Positions 12,311 through 22,743 of a stretch of DNA of 64,000 bases are shown here, piece after piece. How positions within the stretch are numbered: the stretch's first letter is position 1; each line of letters opens with the position of its first letter. Source of the DNA: Vigna angularis (Eukaryota > Streptophyta > Magnoliopsida > Fabales > Fabaceae); the NCBI RefSeq assembly GCF_016808095.1, contig NC_068971.1, positions 14,520,501-14,584,500 on the forward strand, written 5' to 3'. The translations under genes and the position numbers were made by a program. The notes below the pieces were generated by a model. It saw only the letters and a list, made by a program, of their open reading frames with translations. It was not told the DNA's origin and made no database searches.

Positions 12311-12829
12311 GTTTTGAAAATGGGAAAGATGATTTTAAAGAGAAAAAAAAATTATGAATTAATGACATCGGGATAATGGTATTTATAAATTATAGAAATA
12401 CATGATTGAAACATTTATATTGTAAGTAAGTTTAATGATGATATGACATGGTTGGCTTACCCTTATTTGTTTGTGCTATGATCATATAACTCATGTTATA
12501 TGTGAGCAGATAATGTTGCAGATGCGGTTGAAAAAGCTTAGAGATGATGAGAGAGATGCGGGAAAAACTTTCAGGGATTTTTGTAAATAGAATAAATTTG
12601 CATTGAAAAAAAATATGTTGTGTAAGACTTATAAGTTTAATTTCGAATTTATGTTAAGTGGTAAAGACTATATTATTTAAAGTTTGTAAGTTTGAAAATT
12701 GTACTTTGGAAGGATTGAAATAAAGTTTGATTGTTTAAATCAGATATTAAATTAATTTAGTCTTTACTACCAGTAATACCCTTTAAATTATTTAGGTGTT
12801 ACAAATAACATTCTAAGAAGGTTCCTCAA

Positions 12830-13490
12830 TGGTCGGTTTTAGACTAGGAATTCATTGAAAATGATTCTTCCGTTTCTTGGTTGAGAGCGAGAGTTCACTG
12901 AGAACGTTCCCCACCGCTCGGTTTAGGACCTGGAGTTTGTTGGACAACATTTCCTGGGTTTTGTCGACGAGACGTTGCCACTCGATTTTAGACTAGGATT
13001 TTTCAGATAACGTTCCTTAGGTTCGCTGAGAACTTTTATCACCTTAGTTTGGACTAGGAGTTTTTTGGATAGCGTTCCCTGGGTTTTCTGAATGAGACTT
13101 TGTTGCTCGGGTTTAGACCAGGAGTTTTTCGGATAACGATCCTTGAGTTTTGTATACGAGAGTGATAGTTCGCTGAGAACTTTTATCACCACGGTTTGGA
13201 ACATGAGTTTTTCGGATAACATTCCCTGGGTTTTCTAGACGAGAGTGATAGTTCACTGAGAACTTTTATCACCTTGGTTTGGACCAGGAGTTTTTTGGAT
13301 AACATTCCCTAGGTTTCCTAGACGAGAGTGACAGTTCGCTGAGAACTTTTATCACCTCGATTTGGACCAGGAGTTTTCCAGATAACATTCCTTGGGTTTT
13401 CTAGACGAGAGTGACAGTTCACTGAGAACTTTTATAACCTTGGTTTGGACTAGGATTTTTCGGATAACATTCCCTGAGTTTTGTGAGGTG
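12830..13490 (+). repeat. ~83-bp tandem repeat
   Basis: Units contain GTT(C/T)G/ACTGAGAACTTTTATCACC, GGTTTGGACCAGGAGTTTT and GATAACATTCCCTGGGTTTTCTAGACGAGAGTGA. The phrase GTTC(G/A)CTGAG recurs at 13021, 13168, 13251, 13333 and 13417, so the last four units are about 83 bp apart and earlier ones are longer and more diverged. Confidence 0.75.
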
Positions 13491-13549
13491 GCCCGAACGG
13501 TAAGCTCTCAATTGGCCAAGTGAGTTGTGTGCATGATCCTGTCATCTGC

Positions 13550-13765
13550 ACTATGAGGCCAAATGGTCGAATAGTTTAATGGTTGAAGACTTAATGCCAT
13601 ATTTGGCTAAAGTATCTAAGGCCATGGAAGGTCGAGCAGTTGAGGCCGAATGGCTGAATACTTATGAGGCCGAGTGGCTAAATACTTATGAGGCCAAGTG
13701 GGCGAACACCTGTGAGGCCGAATGGCGGAATACTCTTAAGGCCGAATGACCGAATACCTATGCTT
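13550..13765 (+). repeat. ~28-bp minisatellite
   Basis: Seven or so diverged units of GAGGCCGAATGGC(T/G)GAATACTTAT type. Related single units (GGCCGAGTGGCTACTAATG) occur near 9513, on the other side of the nested solo LTR, so the interior of the outer element is split by that LTR. Confidence 0.7.
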
Positions 13766-13907
13766 GCATGTCTTTGATCAGTTCTCTTGTGCTTTGTTGT
13801 TCCTCTATGTTTCTCGTGGTCACCATTGAGTCACCTGCTCCGCTCGCTTGCACTCTTGACCAGGGGAAGAAACCTACAAAAGACACTCTGACGCTCAAGT
13901 TAGGCGT

Positions 13908-14291
13908 AGTTTAGTTAATTGTTTATCACAATTGAGTATTTGGGGTCTAGTAGAACGTACTTGACTTTTGGCCTTGACCTTATATTTATAAGTCATCCCA
14001 TGGATCCTAAATTAGTACATATCCAATAAAATAAAAACAAACTTACCTTTATATTCGGTTAGTTATTCATAAACATTATCAATACCTTTAATCAGATATC
14101 TTTAATTAATATCTTTTAATCATTATACTATTATGTCATTATCTGCTGGATTATTGGTCCAATAATATTTTAAACGCTAATCCCATTATGGTCTAACACC
14201 AATAAAATCATTTAACCTCGTCGACCGTTTTTAATGTAGGAGATGAACTGAACGGTCTTAAATATTAATCATTTGTTCTATACGATATAAC
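13908..14291 (-). repeat. Right direct repeat (LTR-like)
   Basis: Partner of 9003-9399. The LTR probably extends left to about 13470, since the GACACTCTGACGCTCAAGT motif at 13882-13900 belongs to the same LTR type as at about 20244-20262. The left copy lacks this part. Confidence 0.6.
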
Positions 14292-14577
14292 ATACAATTA
14301 TTATAATAACATTTTTAAGCTTAACAATTTATTAATAAGCTAACAAGATAAACAAATAATAAGTATATCTTATAAATAATATAAAAGTGTATAATTTTAA
14401 TTATCATAATTTATTTGTTTTAACTGATAATCTGATTATGTAATAAGTTAAAAATGAATTTTACCTTTTTTTTTGACAAAAACCAAGTAAAAAAAAAACT
14501 TCTTTAATTCGACGTATTTCTTATCTGTGTTCTTCGTGACAAACTCTACCTATCTTCCGTGGTCAACAAATTTTTTA

Positions 14578-14762
14578 GGTTTAATCATTCACGAAGTCCT
14601 TTTTTTCGCGTGGAATCTCAATTTAGTCCCTTTGTTTTTGGAAATCTCAATTGGGTCCCAAATTTTTGAAAATTGGAACAATTGGATCCTTTCCGTTAAA
14701 TTGCCTCCAACGACGTTAGTGTGTGTCTGACATGGCACGCTGTAGTCTGACGTGGATGACTG
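14578..14762 (+). repeat. Left TIR of the Pack-MULE
   Basis: Inverted copy of 15944-16127. Shared landmarks include TTCACGAAGTCC, CGCGTGGAATCTCAATTTAGT, GGATCCTTTCCGTTAAATTG, ACGTTAGTGTGTCT and CTGACGTGGATGAC. Confidence 0.92.
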
Positions 14763-15141
14763 AACTAACTCGAAAGCGTGTCACTCTGCTCTCATTGCTC
14801 TTTTCTTTTCTCTTTCTCCAGACAAGGAATCAATTACCCTGTTCACGTTTTCTCACAAACGCAAAAAGCCTACAAACCAAGCAAATCATCATCTTTCTTC
14901 TTCCCTCAATCATGCCCCTGTCATAGCTTAACACAACACAACTCGACTCTCATCATCTTCATTCTACACCACCTAGCTTCCATGGAAGCTTTTCAACCTT
15001 CCACCACTTCCCACACCTAAAACAAAACCCAAACACCTACCCCTCTTCCTATACCCCACCACACTTTACTCCCTGTTCCTCACTCTCCTATCTCATCATT
15101 CCCTTTCGCCCGTGTTGTTCCAATTTAATTGCGCACCCAAC

Positions 15142-15828
15142 ATGTACGCCCTCGACATTTCACACACACAACACACCTTCGCCTTCCAAAACAACGCTAA
15201 AACCCCCTCCTTCTCCTCCTCTCTCCTCGACACCATCTACCGCTCCATCAACGAAGGAGAGAGCACCGCCAACGACATGAAACTCCACACCCAGACAATC
15301 ATCAAGAAACAGAGCAGAATCCTCGTCCAACAAGATTTAACGGCGCCCACCATTCCCCGTTCTTGTTTAGTGCAAAAAGGGAAGGGAAGCGAGAAACCTG
15401 TGAAAGCACAGATGAAGAGAAAACCAAAATCGCGTTTGCATGGTCACGATCACGACCGGGAGGTGATGTTCTTCAGTTCGACTTCGAGTTGCTCGGATTC
15501 CAGCTCTGGATTACTGTCTTCCTCCGACACTGAATCCCTGTACGGATCGAGGTCGCGAGTTTCGTGTTTTGCTCCTTCGAGACCCAAGCCATTGATGACG
15601 TCGGCGAGCAATGGAGAGCGTCTTATAAAGCCAAAATCAAGGGCGTTGAAGATGTACAACAATCTGAAGAAAGTGAAGCAACCCATCTCTCCGGGGGGGA
15701 AGCTGAGTACTTTTCTCAGCTCTCTGTTGGGGAACGGGAAGAAAGCCAAACATTCAAACATTCAGAGTAGCTGCGTGATTTATAAAGTGAGTAGGGTTCT
15801 AAAAGGAGAGAGAGGTGGGGATGTGTAA
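15142..15828 (+). CDS. BIG GRAIN 1-like protein, truncated, inside Pack-MULE
   Basis: A 228-residue ORF; ATG 15142 is the first ATG in frame. BIG GRAIN 1 family proteins are plant plasma-membrane-associated regulators of auxin response and organ size. Family features seen: TPSFSSSLLDTIYRSINEGE near residues 21-40; a Ser-rich FSSTSSCSDSSSG stretch around 110-122; and ALKMYNNLKKVKQPISPGGKLSTFLSSLLGNGKKAK around 182-217. The usual C-terminal third, with the RSVRF-type and acidic motifs, is missing: the frame runs into VSRVLKGERGGDV and stops. It lies between MULE TIRs with a ~380-base UTR-like leader that is C-rich, unlike its neighbours. The frame is open, so it could be expressed, but a captured, partial copy is the best reading. 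A full-length donor gene should exist elsewhere. Confidence 0.8.
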   Translation: MYALDISHTQHTFAFQNNAKTPSFSSSLLDTIYRSINEGESTANDMKLHTQTIIKKQSRILVQQDLTAPTIPRSCLVQKGKGSEKPVKAQMKRKPKSRLHGHDHDREVMFFSSTSSCSDSSSGLLSSSDTESLYGSRSRVSCFAPSRPKPLMTSASNGERLIKPKSRALKMYNNLKKVKQPISPGGKLSTFLSSLLGNGKKAKHSNIQSSCVIYKVSRVLKGERGGDV

Positions 15829-15943
15829 ATTCTCGATCACGATCAAACATTCACACAGATACTGACAGAGCAGTTGGATGAAGGAGGAAGAAAATGATAA
15901 AGAAAAGAAAGAAAAAGAGGAAGAGGAAAACGAAAGATTCTTC

Positions 15944-16127
15944 AGTCATCCACGTTAGACTACAGCGTGCCATGTTAGAGACACACTAACGCCGTTGGAG
16001 ACAATTTAACGGAAAGGATCCAATTGTTGCAATTTTCATAAATTTGGGACCCAATTGAGATTTCCAAAAACAAAGGGACTAAATTGAGATTCCACGCGAA
16101 AAAAAGGACTTCGTGAATGATTAAACC
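15944..16127 (-). repeat. Right TIR of the Pack-MULE
   Basis: Reverse complement of the left TIR with scattered mismatches. Ends GATTAAACC, followed by the 9-bp TSD AATTTTTTA. Confidence 0.92.
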
Positions 16128-16901
16128 AATTTTTTATGATGGGTATAGTTACTTAGTTGTAAAATTTTGAAAATTAGGTAGGTAACATCCATGTATGACT
16201 AGTACATAGATGCGTAAAATTATTTTTAAAATTAATTGAACAGGTTAAATATGATTTAATTAATAAATTCACAACTTTCTGTTGTTTTCGGATTTTTATT
16301 CACACAATATGTTTTTGAAAAATAACCATAAATAAATAAATATATAAGGAAAACCATAAGAATATTTTAGCGATTATAATTTTTAGTTAAGAATTATTTT
16401 AATTATGTAATATGTATTTTTTTTTATGTGATAAGAAAAAATAATGAAATTATAATTTTAAAAATAAATATAATTGTTTTTACAATTTAATAATAGATAG
16501 TTTTTATTTATTTTGTAAATGACTTTTATTTATTTAGTAGATGATTTTTATTTGTTTAATTTATAAAAATAGTTAAATTTTAAAAAATCAATTAAATTTA
16601 AATATGTAACTTGAAAGATAAAAATGAAGAAAACAAAAGTGAACACCAAGAAGGAAATAATTTTATATATAGGTATAGATAAATAGAAAATATAGTACTA
16701 TATATGTTCAATCCTTCAATTGAATAAAAATAAAATTGTTTTATTGAAAAATAACAGAAAGTAGATATAATTTGATATGAAAAAAGATATAAATGATTAA
16801 AGTAGATTTTGATATGATTTAATTTGCTATAATCATATTTGATTAGATAAAATACACTTATACTTGTTTTAAAATTGATTGACACTTTGGGTTTTCATTC
16901 T

Positions 16902-16912
16902 CTATATATAAG
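16902..16912 (+). promoter_or_regulatory. TATA box of F-box gene 1
   Basis: CTATATATAAG, 147 bases upstream of the ATG at 17049. The same element with the same flanks occurs at 22104-22114 before F-box gene 2. Confidence 0.65.
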
Positions 16913-17048
16913 ACACACTAGAAAATTGACAGAAGTAGTTTCCGAGTTTGTTTCCTCATCTCTTTACTATTTGCATAAACCCTTTCTGCTTTCTGTGTTC
17001 CTGAGGATTGAGAGTAATCGACACAGTTGATCATCCAAGATTCTCGTA

Positions 17049-18394
17049 ATGGAAAACAATGATAAAGGTAATCCATCGATTCATATGTTTCGCAAAGTTT
17101 TTCTTCTTTTTGGTTCAAAAACATTCTAAATTATACCTTTAAATCAAAACAATACGACAGTATCTCTTTCTGATACTGAAACAAATATGTTGTATTGTGT
17201 GAAGGTGTGTTGTGTGAAGATATGTTGCGGGAAATTCTGTCAAGGCTTCCAGTAAAATCTCTAATGCGATTCATGTGCGTGAGCAAGAGCTTTCAATCTC
17301 TCATATTGGATCCACGATTCGAGAGAATGCATCTTCAAAACTCGCGCAAAAGCACCAATTTCTTGTTAGGTTACGTAAATGGAGGTGAAACTTCCTATGT
17401 CGTTCCCGCACCGATCAGTTATTTGATTGAAGATTCAACATCCTTCTTTGATGGTGATATTATCAATGGATCTAAAGCTCATTGGAAAAAGGATCGGGTT
17501 CTTGGTTCATGCAATGGCTTAGTCTGTTTGGCTAAATGGAACGAAAATGGAATCATGTTTAACTTATGGAACCCCGCAACAAAAAAAGAATTTGGAAACC
17601 TAACACTTGCTGAGAAAGACAACCTTGTCATGTTAGGGTTCGGCTACGATAACTCAAGGCATAGCTACAAAGTGGTAGCAATAGTTGGCAATTTGAATAC
17701 CGTAGATCAACTTCCTTATAGAACCTTAATTGGCAGCCCGAATGACGAACGTGGTTGGAGAGAAATTCAAGATTTTCCAACTGTATCTACTTCAGTGGAA
17801 GGTGATGCAGTATACCTAAACAACACTCTTAACTGGTTAGGGATACCAACTTATAATGACTCTGATGATGATATGGACTCTTTTCTTACACTGAAGGACG
17901 TGGTGATTGTTTCGCTTGATCTTGAGACAGAGACATACAGAGAGATGTTGCTTCCTCGAGAACTTAATAATGGTGTGTTCATAGGATATTTCTGCTGTTT
18001 CTTTGAGCAGCTCCATTGCAATGAAGGTCCACTTATTGGGGTTTTGGGTGGTTGTTTAAGTGTTTTTGTTCATAACCGCGAGACAAAAGATTTCAGCATA
18101 TGGCAGATGAAGGAGTTTGGGAATCGAAGATCTTGGACTCTTTTGCTGAACACATCTCTTGAAGATCTTGGAGTTAACATGGACGAACCATATAGCATCT
18201 TGCTGCCTCTGTGCATGGTTGAGAATGATCGTGACATCGTCATCATTCACAGTTCATTTCAAGAGTGTGTGAAGCAAACAATAGTTTATAATATGAGAGA
18301 CAACACAGTACTGACTTCCAGAAATGTGACTCGCAACTTACTTTGGATCTATCCTTTTGATTATGTTGAAAGCTTGATTTCCCCTATTGCATAA
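17049..18394 (+). CDS. F-box/FBA protein 1 (two exons)
   Basis: Proposed exons are 17049-17067 (ATG GAA AAC AAT GAT AAA G) and 17205-18394, joined at G/GTAATCC and TGAAG/GTGTG in the same frame, giving 402 residues. The upstream exon is needed because no ATG precedes the F-box in exon 2. F-box proteins are substrate receptors of SCF (Skp1-Cullin-F-box) ubiquitin ligases; the target here is unknown. The F-box lies near residues 9-50 (LCEDMLREILSRLPVKSLMRFMCVSKSFQSLI). The FBA interaction region starts at VLGSCNGLVCL, with LWNPATKKE and GFGYDNSRHSYKVV, and ends FVHNRETKDFSIWQMKEFG and VESLISP. Length and order match the family of At3g06240/CPR30 type. It is the upstream member of a tandem pair with 22744-24057. 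Confidence 0.88.
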
Positions 18395-18395
18395 A

Positions 18396-18779
18396 TTACG
18401 CCTTCTATAACAATTTCTTAAGAACAATTGTTTTTTTTTCTTACATTGTATCATTACTTTAATGCTATTTACGTGGTTGCTTTTCTGTTCAAATTCCAAA
18501 GACTGTTCATCTCATAACTTTCCTCCTAACTACGCCCACAATGTTAACATGTTACTTAAAATTTAAACTAATGATCTCATATATTATCAAACGAATACGT
18601 CACACACTCAAAAAAAAATACACATATTAGGTGGTTTTTTAAATTTTTATTCTTTTGTAAAATTTGTTGTTCTTACGTATCTATATACATCTTTTTTATT
18701 CTTTTTTTCATTTGTATAAATGTTATAATGGTATTATTATATATTATTAGTTCATATTTTGTTACAATAATAAAACTAA
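18396..18779. other. 3' UTR and spacer after F-box gene 1
   Basis: AT-rich with several AATAAA-like stretches; no gene seen. Ends in TAAAACTAA, the left target-site repeat of the next MULE. Confidence 0.6.
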
Positions 18780-20696
18780 GGCTTAATTCATTATTCGGCC
18801 CTAGTTTGGAGCTTTGTGTTCAAAGTCATCCTACCTTTTAAAAAAAAGTCAATAGTGACTCATATTTCATAAAAAACGGTTCAAAATGATCCTTTTGGCT
18901 TACAAGGTTAAAAACATAACGATGAAATTGTCTCTGTTGCCTAAAGTGAATGATGTATACAATTTTTGCAATATGTAGCACATATTTGAAGGTGTAAATT
19001 AAAAAAAAAAAACGTTGTATGACGTGAGCAAGGTTTAACTGGGGGTTAAATGAAATTACCCTTATCTTATAATCCATTCACGATTTCTAGGTTGAAGAAT
19101 CTAGTAAAAGTGGTCTTCAATTGAAAGTGGTTTGGTGATTCCTTGAAAACGCAACATAGGTCAGGTCAGTGTTGTGAAAATCTCCAACTTGAATACGCAA
19201 CATATGGTTTATCCTCATTTTTCGTTCCAGTTCGAGAGTGTTTCGCAAGAAGGGAATTTCATATTGCAGCGTTTCGGGGTTTCCAGATTGCAACATTTCG
19301 GGGTTTCCTTTTCTTGTGCTTCAAATCTTGCAAATTTTAAGGATTTCATATTAGGATTTTAAACCAGGGGTTCTTTTCTTTGTTTGCGAATTGAGTTTCC
19401 TTTTCTTGGGTTGATTTCGCGTTTTAGGTTTTGGTGTTCATTATCTTGCAATTTTGAATTTCTCCTTACCTTGCTCCCGGCTTTTAATCGCTTTGTGATT
19501 GCAGCGTTCAATGTGTTGGGTCGTGGTGGAATGGTGACTCCCTTTATTTTTTGTACTCTCTATGCGAGCATGGACAGAGGAGAAAGGGAAAGAGAATGAA
19601 TATTTTGGATGATGACCGTGTGGCTTTCGAGAGTGTTATTGTGTATGAGTTGAACTTGAAAAATGATGGTGCTAGAATTGTGTGTTGACTGTGGGTTCGG
19701 GATGAAAAAAGGAATAATGGGTTGTTGTTTTTCTATTTGTACAAGTGAGATGTGATAATGTCTGTGTTAAAAGAATGGAGGTTTATGATGATGATGAAGG
19801 TGAAGAAAAGGTAGATGATGGACACACATCATTAAGTCATGACACACAACAACAATTTCACTGGCAGCAAAACGGTACAATCACAATTTCATTTAACCAC
19901 AACTTTTTCCATGTCATTAATTTTCATTTTTAAAATTTACATCATAATTGACCTCAGCGTACCACGTATTACAAAACTGGACACCTTATTCACTCTTGAC
20001 AAGATGGGCAACTGCATTGTTATGTTTTTAGCGTCGTTATGTTTTTAACATCGTTTTGTTTTTAACATCGTAAGCCAAAATGATCAACTTTGAACTATTT
20101 TTTACGAAATATGGGTCATTACTTATTTATGTTTAATATGGGTCCGAGGTTGCTGCTCCACGTGTCTCCTCTCTACCAAAGTGCACGACGAATGGTTCTA
20201 CTCTCTTTCTCTGATCGGTTCAGCGAGGGGTGACCTGTAAGAAAACACTCCGACGCTCAAGTCAGTGAGGTGTCTTTCATGGTCTTAAATTATCTCAGAA
20301 AAATCAAACTTTACCTAGTTATCGGTTGGGTATTTATAGGCTTTGTAATTGTCCAGCCCATTGAATGTCATTAAATGTCATTTAATGCAACATATTTTGT
20401 GCCTAATCATTAGCTAACTTCCTTATATCCAGCATAATCTGCCTGATATCACTTGTTGATTAGTCATAAATGTCTTTCGCATGATATAAGAATTACTCAC
20501 CTTTATTACCCATTAATGTCGCTAACTTCCTGATCGATTCTTTCCTGTTGAGTGTGTTGGTAGCTTTCGGTTGATCGTCCACATCATATAGTACCGATCG
20601 TCTACACCATATAGTACATTACTGATCAACCTTTTTGAAATGTATAACCACTTTGAACACAAAGCTCCAAACTAGGAACAAATGATGAATTAAACC
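18780..20696 (+). mobile_element. MULE with 9-bp TSD, interrupted by an LTR-like insert
   Basis: Starts GGCTTAATTCATTATTCGG and ends ATGATGAATTAAACC, with exact 9-bp direct repeats TAAAACTAA at 18771-18779 and 20697-20705. The inverted arms share CTAGTTTGGAGCTTTGTGTTC (20 of its bases each way), ATATTTC(A/G)TAAAAAA, TTTTGGCTTAC and GTTAAAAACA(T/A)AACGA, and remain alignable for at least ~250 bp. The right arm is split by an LTR-like block (about 20135-20630). The interior (19080-19840) has only short frames and no transposase I can recognise. Confidence 0.85.
20135..20630 (-). repeat. LTR-like insert in the right MULE TIR
   Basis: Breaks the inverted repeat between ATTACTTATTTATG and AAATGTATAACCAC. 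Contains ACACTCCGACGCTCAAGTCAG (20245-20265 region), the same LTR motif as at 13882, and a minus-strand TATA (GCCTATAAATACCC near 20326-20339). I infer a minus-strand solo LTR or small LTR element of about 0.5 kb. I could not fix its ends or a TSD. Confidence 0.5.
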
Positions 20697-20705
20697 TAAA
20701 ACTAA

Positions 20706-21527
20706 TTAAATATAAATGTTTTTTTGTAAAAATAAATATTTAAAACTAATATATTATTAATCTATGTTTTTTTCACAAAAATAAATTAATGAATATCATT
20801 TGTACAAATAATAAATTTGGTTTTTCTTTAATTGGATCAAATTTATTATTGGTATAAATGTAAATTCAGTAGTTAAAGTTATGATTAACTGTATTAATAA
20901 TACATAATAATTTAATATATTAAAAAGTCATTTTTAATAAAAATATTAATATAGCATTTACTTAAATAATTTACAGAAAGAAAATAGATTTAAGAATGGA
21001 ATAAAATATATCGTATTTACAAATAAAATTATTTGATTATTAGAAAAAAAATTAATATACTTTTGATTTTTTTATGTGAAAGTAATAGCGGTGACAGTGA
21101 TAAAAAAATAATTTATTAGAGACATAAAATCATTATATGTAAACAATTATGAGACACATAATCAATCATTATACATCGTGGCACATCAGGCTATTCACAA
21201 GTGAAAACAACAATTTTTACAATAAATTAAAAAAAATCACATATTTTAACTTGTGATTTGCCGTTGGTATATCTTTTTTAAAAAGAACGTAATTAAAATA
21301 TTTTTTAAAATATTAGGACATAATTGAAATTTTTTAAAACCAAAACTAACTTAAAACAAACTCTCCGAATGATTCAAGTAATTAAATCATTATTTTAAAC
21401 GCTAAAAACATTATTTGTAGCCGTTATAAAACGTGTTAATTTAAATAAAGAATAAAAGTAATGACTTTATTGAAGAACATAGAAATTTTTAAAGTAATAA
21501 TTTATTACTTTTGTATATAATATAGTA
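20706..21527. other. AT-rich spacer
   Basis: No gene or clear repeat recognised. Lies between the MULE and the start of the second copy of the F-box promoter duplication. Confidence 0.5.
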
Positions 21528-22330
21528 TAATTTTAATTATCATAATTTATCTGTTTAAATTGATAATCTGATTACGTAATAAGTTTATATTTAATTTTAC
21601 CCTTTTTAACAAATACAGAGTAAGAAAAATGTTTAAGTCGACCTATTTCTAACCGTTATGACAGTGTTCTTTGTGATCAACTCTACCTATCTTCCCTGGT
21701 TAACAATTTATAAAATTAATTCAACAGGTTAAATAAGATTTAATTAATAAATTCATACTTCTTTACTGTCTTCGCATTTTTATTCACACAATATGCTTTT
21801 GAAAAACAGCCATAAATAAGTAAATTTGAAGAAAATCATGAGAAAATTTTGCGATTATTTTTTAGTTAACAATTATGTTTATAAATAGAACGTTATATTT
21901 AATTCTATAACAACAATGATTTCAATTGAATAAAAATAAAATTGTTTTATTGAAAAATAACAACAAAGTAGTTACAAAAAGTTATACAAAAAATATATAA
22001 ATATATAAATTAGATTTTGATATGACATAATTTGTTATATCCTGATTAAATATTATATATTTAAATTTGTTTTTAAAGTGATTGAAAGTTTGGTTTTCAT
22101 TCTCTATATATAAGTTTAACCTAACATATAGACAATTGAGAACAGTAGTTTTCTGAGGTTTGTTATCCTTATCTGTTTACTATTTGCTTAAGCCCTTTAT
22201 GTGTTCATGAGGATTGACTAATCATCGTAGTTGGTCATCCAAGATTCTCACAGTGGATGAAAAAGATAAAGGTAATATCTTGATTCATATGTTGGATAAA
22301 GGTTTCTTCTTTTTGGTTCAAAAACTTTTT
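21528..22330 (+). repeat. Segmental duplication, copy B (F-box promoter side)
   Basis: Collinear with 14385-17150 but without the Pack-MULE. Copy B has CTATCTTCCCTGGTTAACAATTTAT where copy A has CTATCTTCCGTGGTCAACAAATTTTTTA plus the element, so it serves as the empty-site reference. Confidence 0.85.
22104..22114 (+). promoter_or_regulatory. TATA box of F-box gene 2
   Basis: CTATATATAAG, same context as at 16902-16912 in the paralogue. Confidence 0.6.
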
Positions 22331-22743
22331 GTATTATACCTTTAAATCCAAACTGTAAAGGAGAAGTAAAAGGATAGAATATTCTGTATACCTTCTATTT
22401 TTTGTTTTTAATTATTTGATTTCTACAATTATTATGTGATTAGATATATAGGATTGTTGTTTGAAGGATGAGAATCATTTATGAATTAGATTAGATTGAT
22501 TTTGTGGAGAAAAGTTAGTTCATAGAAGAAAAGTTAATCAGATTATAAATTTTCAAGGAATAAGACTAAGATACTTAGTTTGTTTTTTTCCAAAAGTTGT
22601 AATTTTGATAAAAGAAATTTGTTAAATCAATTCATATTTTATTAAAATATTAACATGGAATAAAAAATATTCAAAATTTTCTTTAAAAGAAAGATTTGTA
22701 CTTTATAAATTATATGTGTGATGTAATTATTTTTGACCTTCAG

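Larger units (their letters stand above)
10018..12803 (+). mobile_element. Tekay-like solo LTR, 2786 bp
   Basis: Begins TGTAAGATCC and ends GGTGTTACA, and is flanked by the exact 5-bp direct repeat AATAA (10013-10017 and 12804-12808), the normal hallmark of LTR insertion. On the plus strand it has a TATA box (GCTATAAATAGCC, 10250-10262), a leader ending in AG/GTAAGGGGAGCT (donor-like, 10393-10406), five hairpin-forming repeats (10639-11049) and a second tandem repeat (12100-12310). No internal domain or second LTR is present, so it is a solo LTR left by LTR-LTR recombination. It resembles the LTRs at 37716 and 53123 in terminal bases, size and leader. Confidence 0.8.
9003..14291 (-). mobile_element. 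Old repeat-rich element bounded by direct repeats
   Basis: About 9003-9399 and 13908-14291 are diverged direct repeats: both hold TTTAGTTAATT...TTATCACAATTGA, TTATATTTATAAGTCATCC, the TCTTTAATTAATATCTTTTAATCATT run, TAAAATCATTTAACCT and a GAAC(A/G)GTCTT end. The right copy is preceded by CCTACAAAAGACACTCTGACGCTCAAGTTAG-like sequence, a motif I know from plant LTRs, and has a minus-strand TATA. I infer an old minus-strand LTR retroelement or derivative. Its interior holds no recognisable gene, only minisatellites, and was invaded by the solo LTR 10018-12803. Exact family unknown. Confidence 0.5.
14578..16127 (+). mobile_element. Pack-MULE with 9-bp TSD and BIG GRAIN 1-like cargo
   Basis: A 1550-bp element starting GGTTTAATCATTCACGAAG and ending in its inverted copy. 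The terminal inverted repeats run about 185 bp each (14578-14762 and 15944-16127), with few mismatches. They are flanked by the exact 9-bp direct repeat AATTTTTTA (14569-14577 and 16128-16136). Long TIRs plus a 9-bp TSD define Mutator-like elements. No transposase is present; the interior is an intronless BIG GRAIN 1-like gene segment with its leader. The duplicated locus at about 21700-21720 has the matching region without the element. Confidence 0.93.
14385..17170 (+). repeat. Segmental duplication, copy A (F-box promoter side)
   Basis: From TATAATTTTAATTATCATAATTTAT onward this matches 21528-22330, in order: the GTGTTCTTCGTGA...CTCTACCTATCTTCC block, the AATTGAACAGGTTAAATATGATTT block (copy B at 21715), ATTCACACAATATG, ATTGTTTTATTGAAAAATAACA, and the CTCTATATATAAG promoter and leader. 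Copy A is interrupted by the Pack-MULE at 14578-16127, which copy B lacks. Confidence 0.85.
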
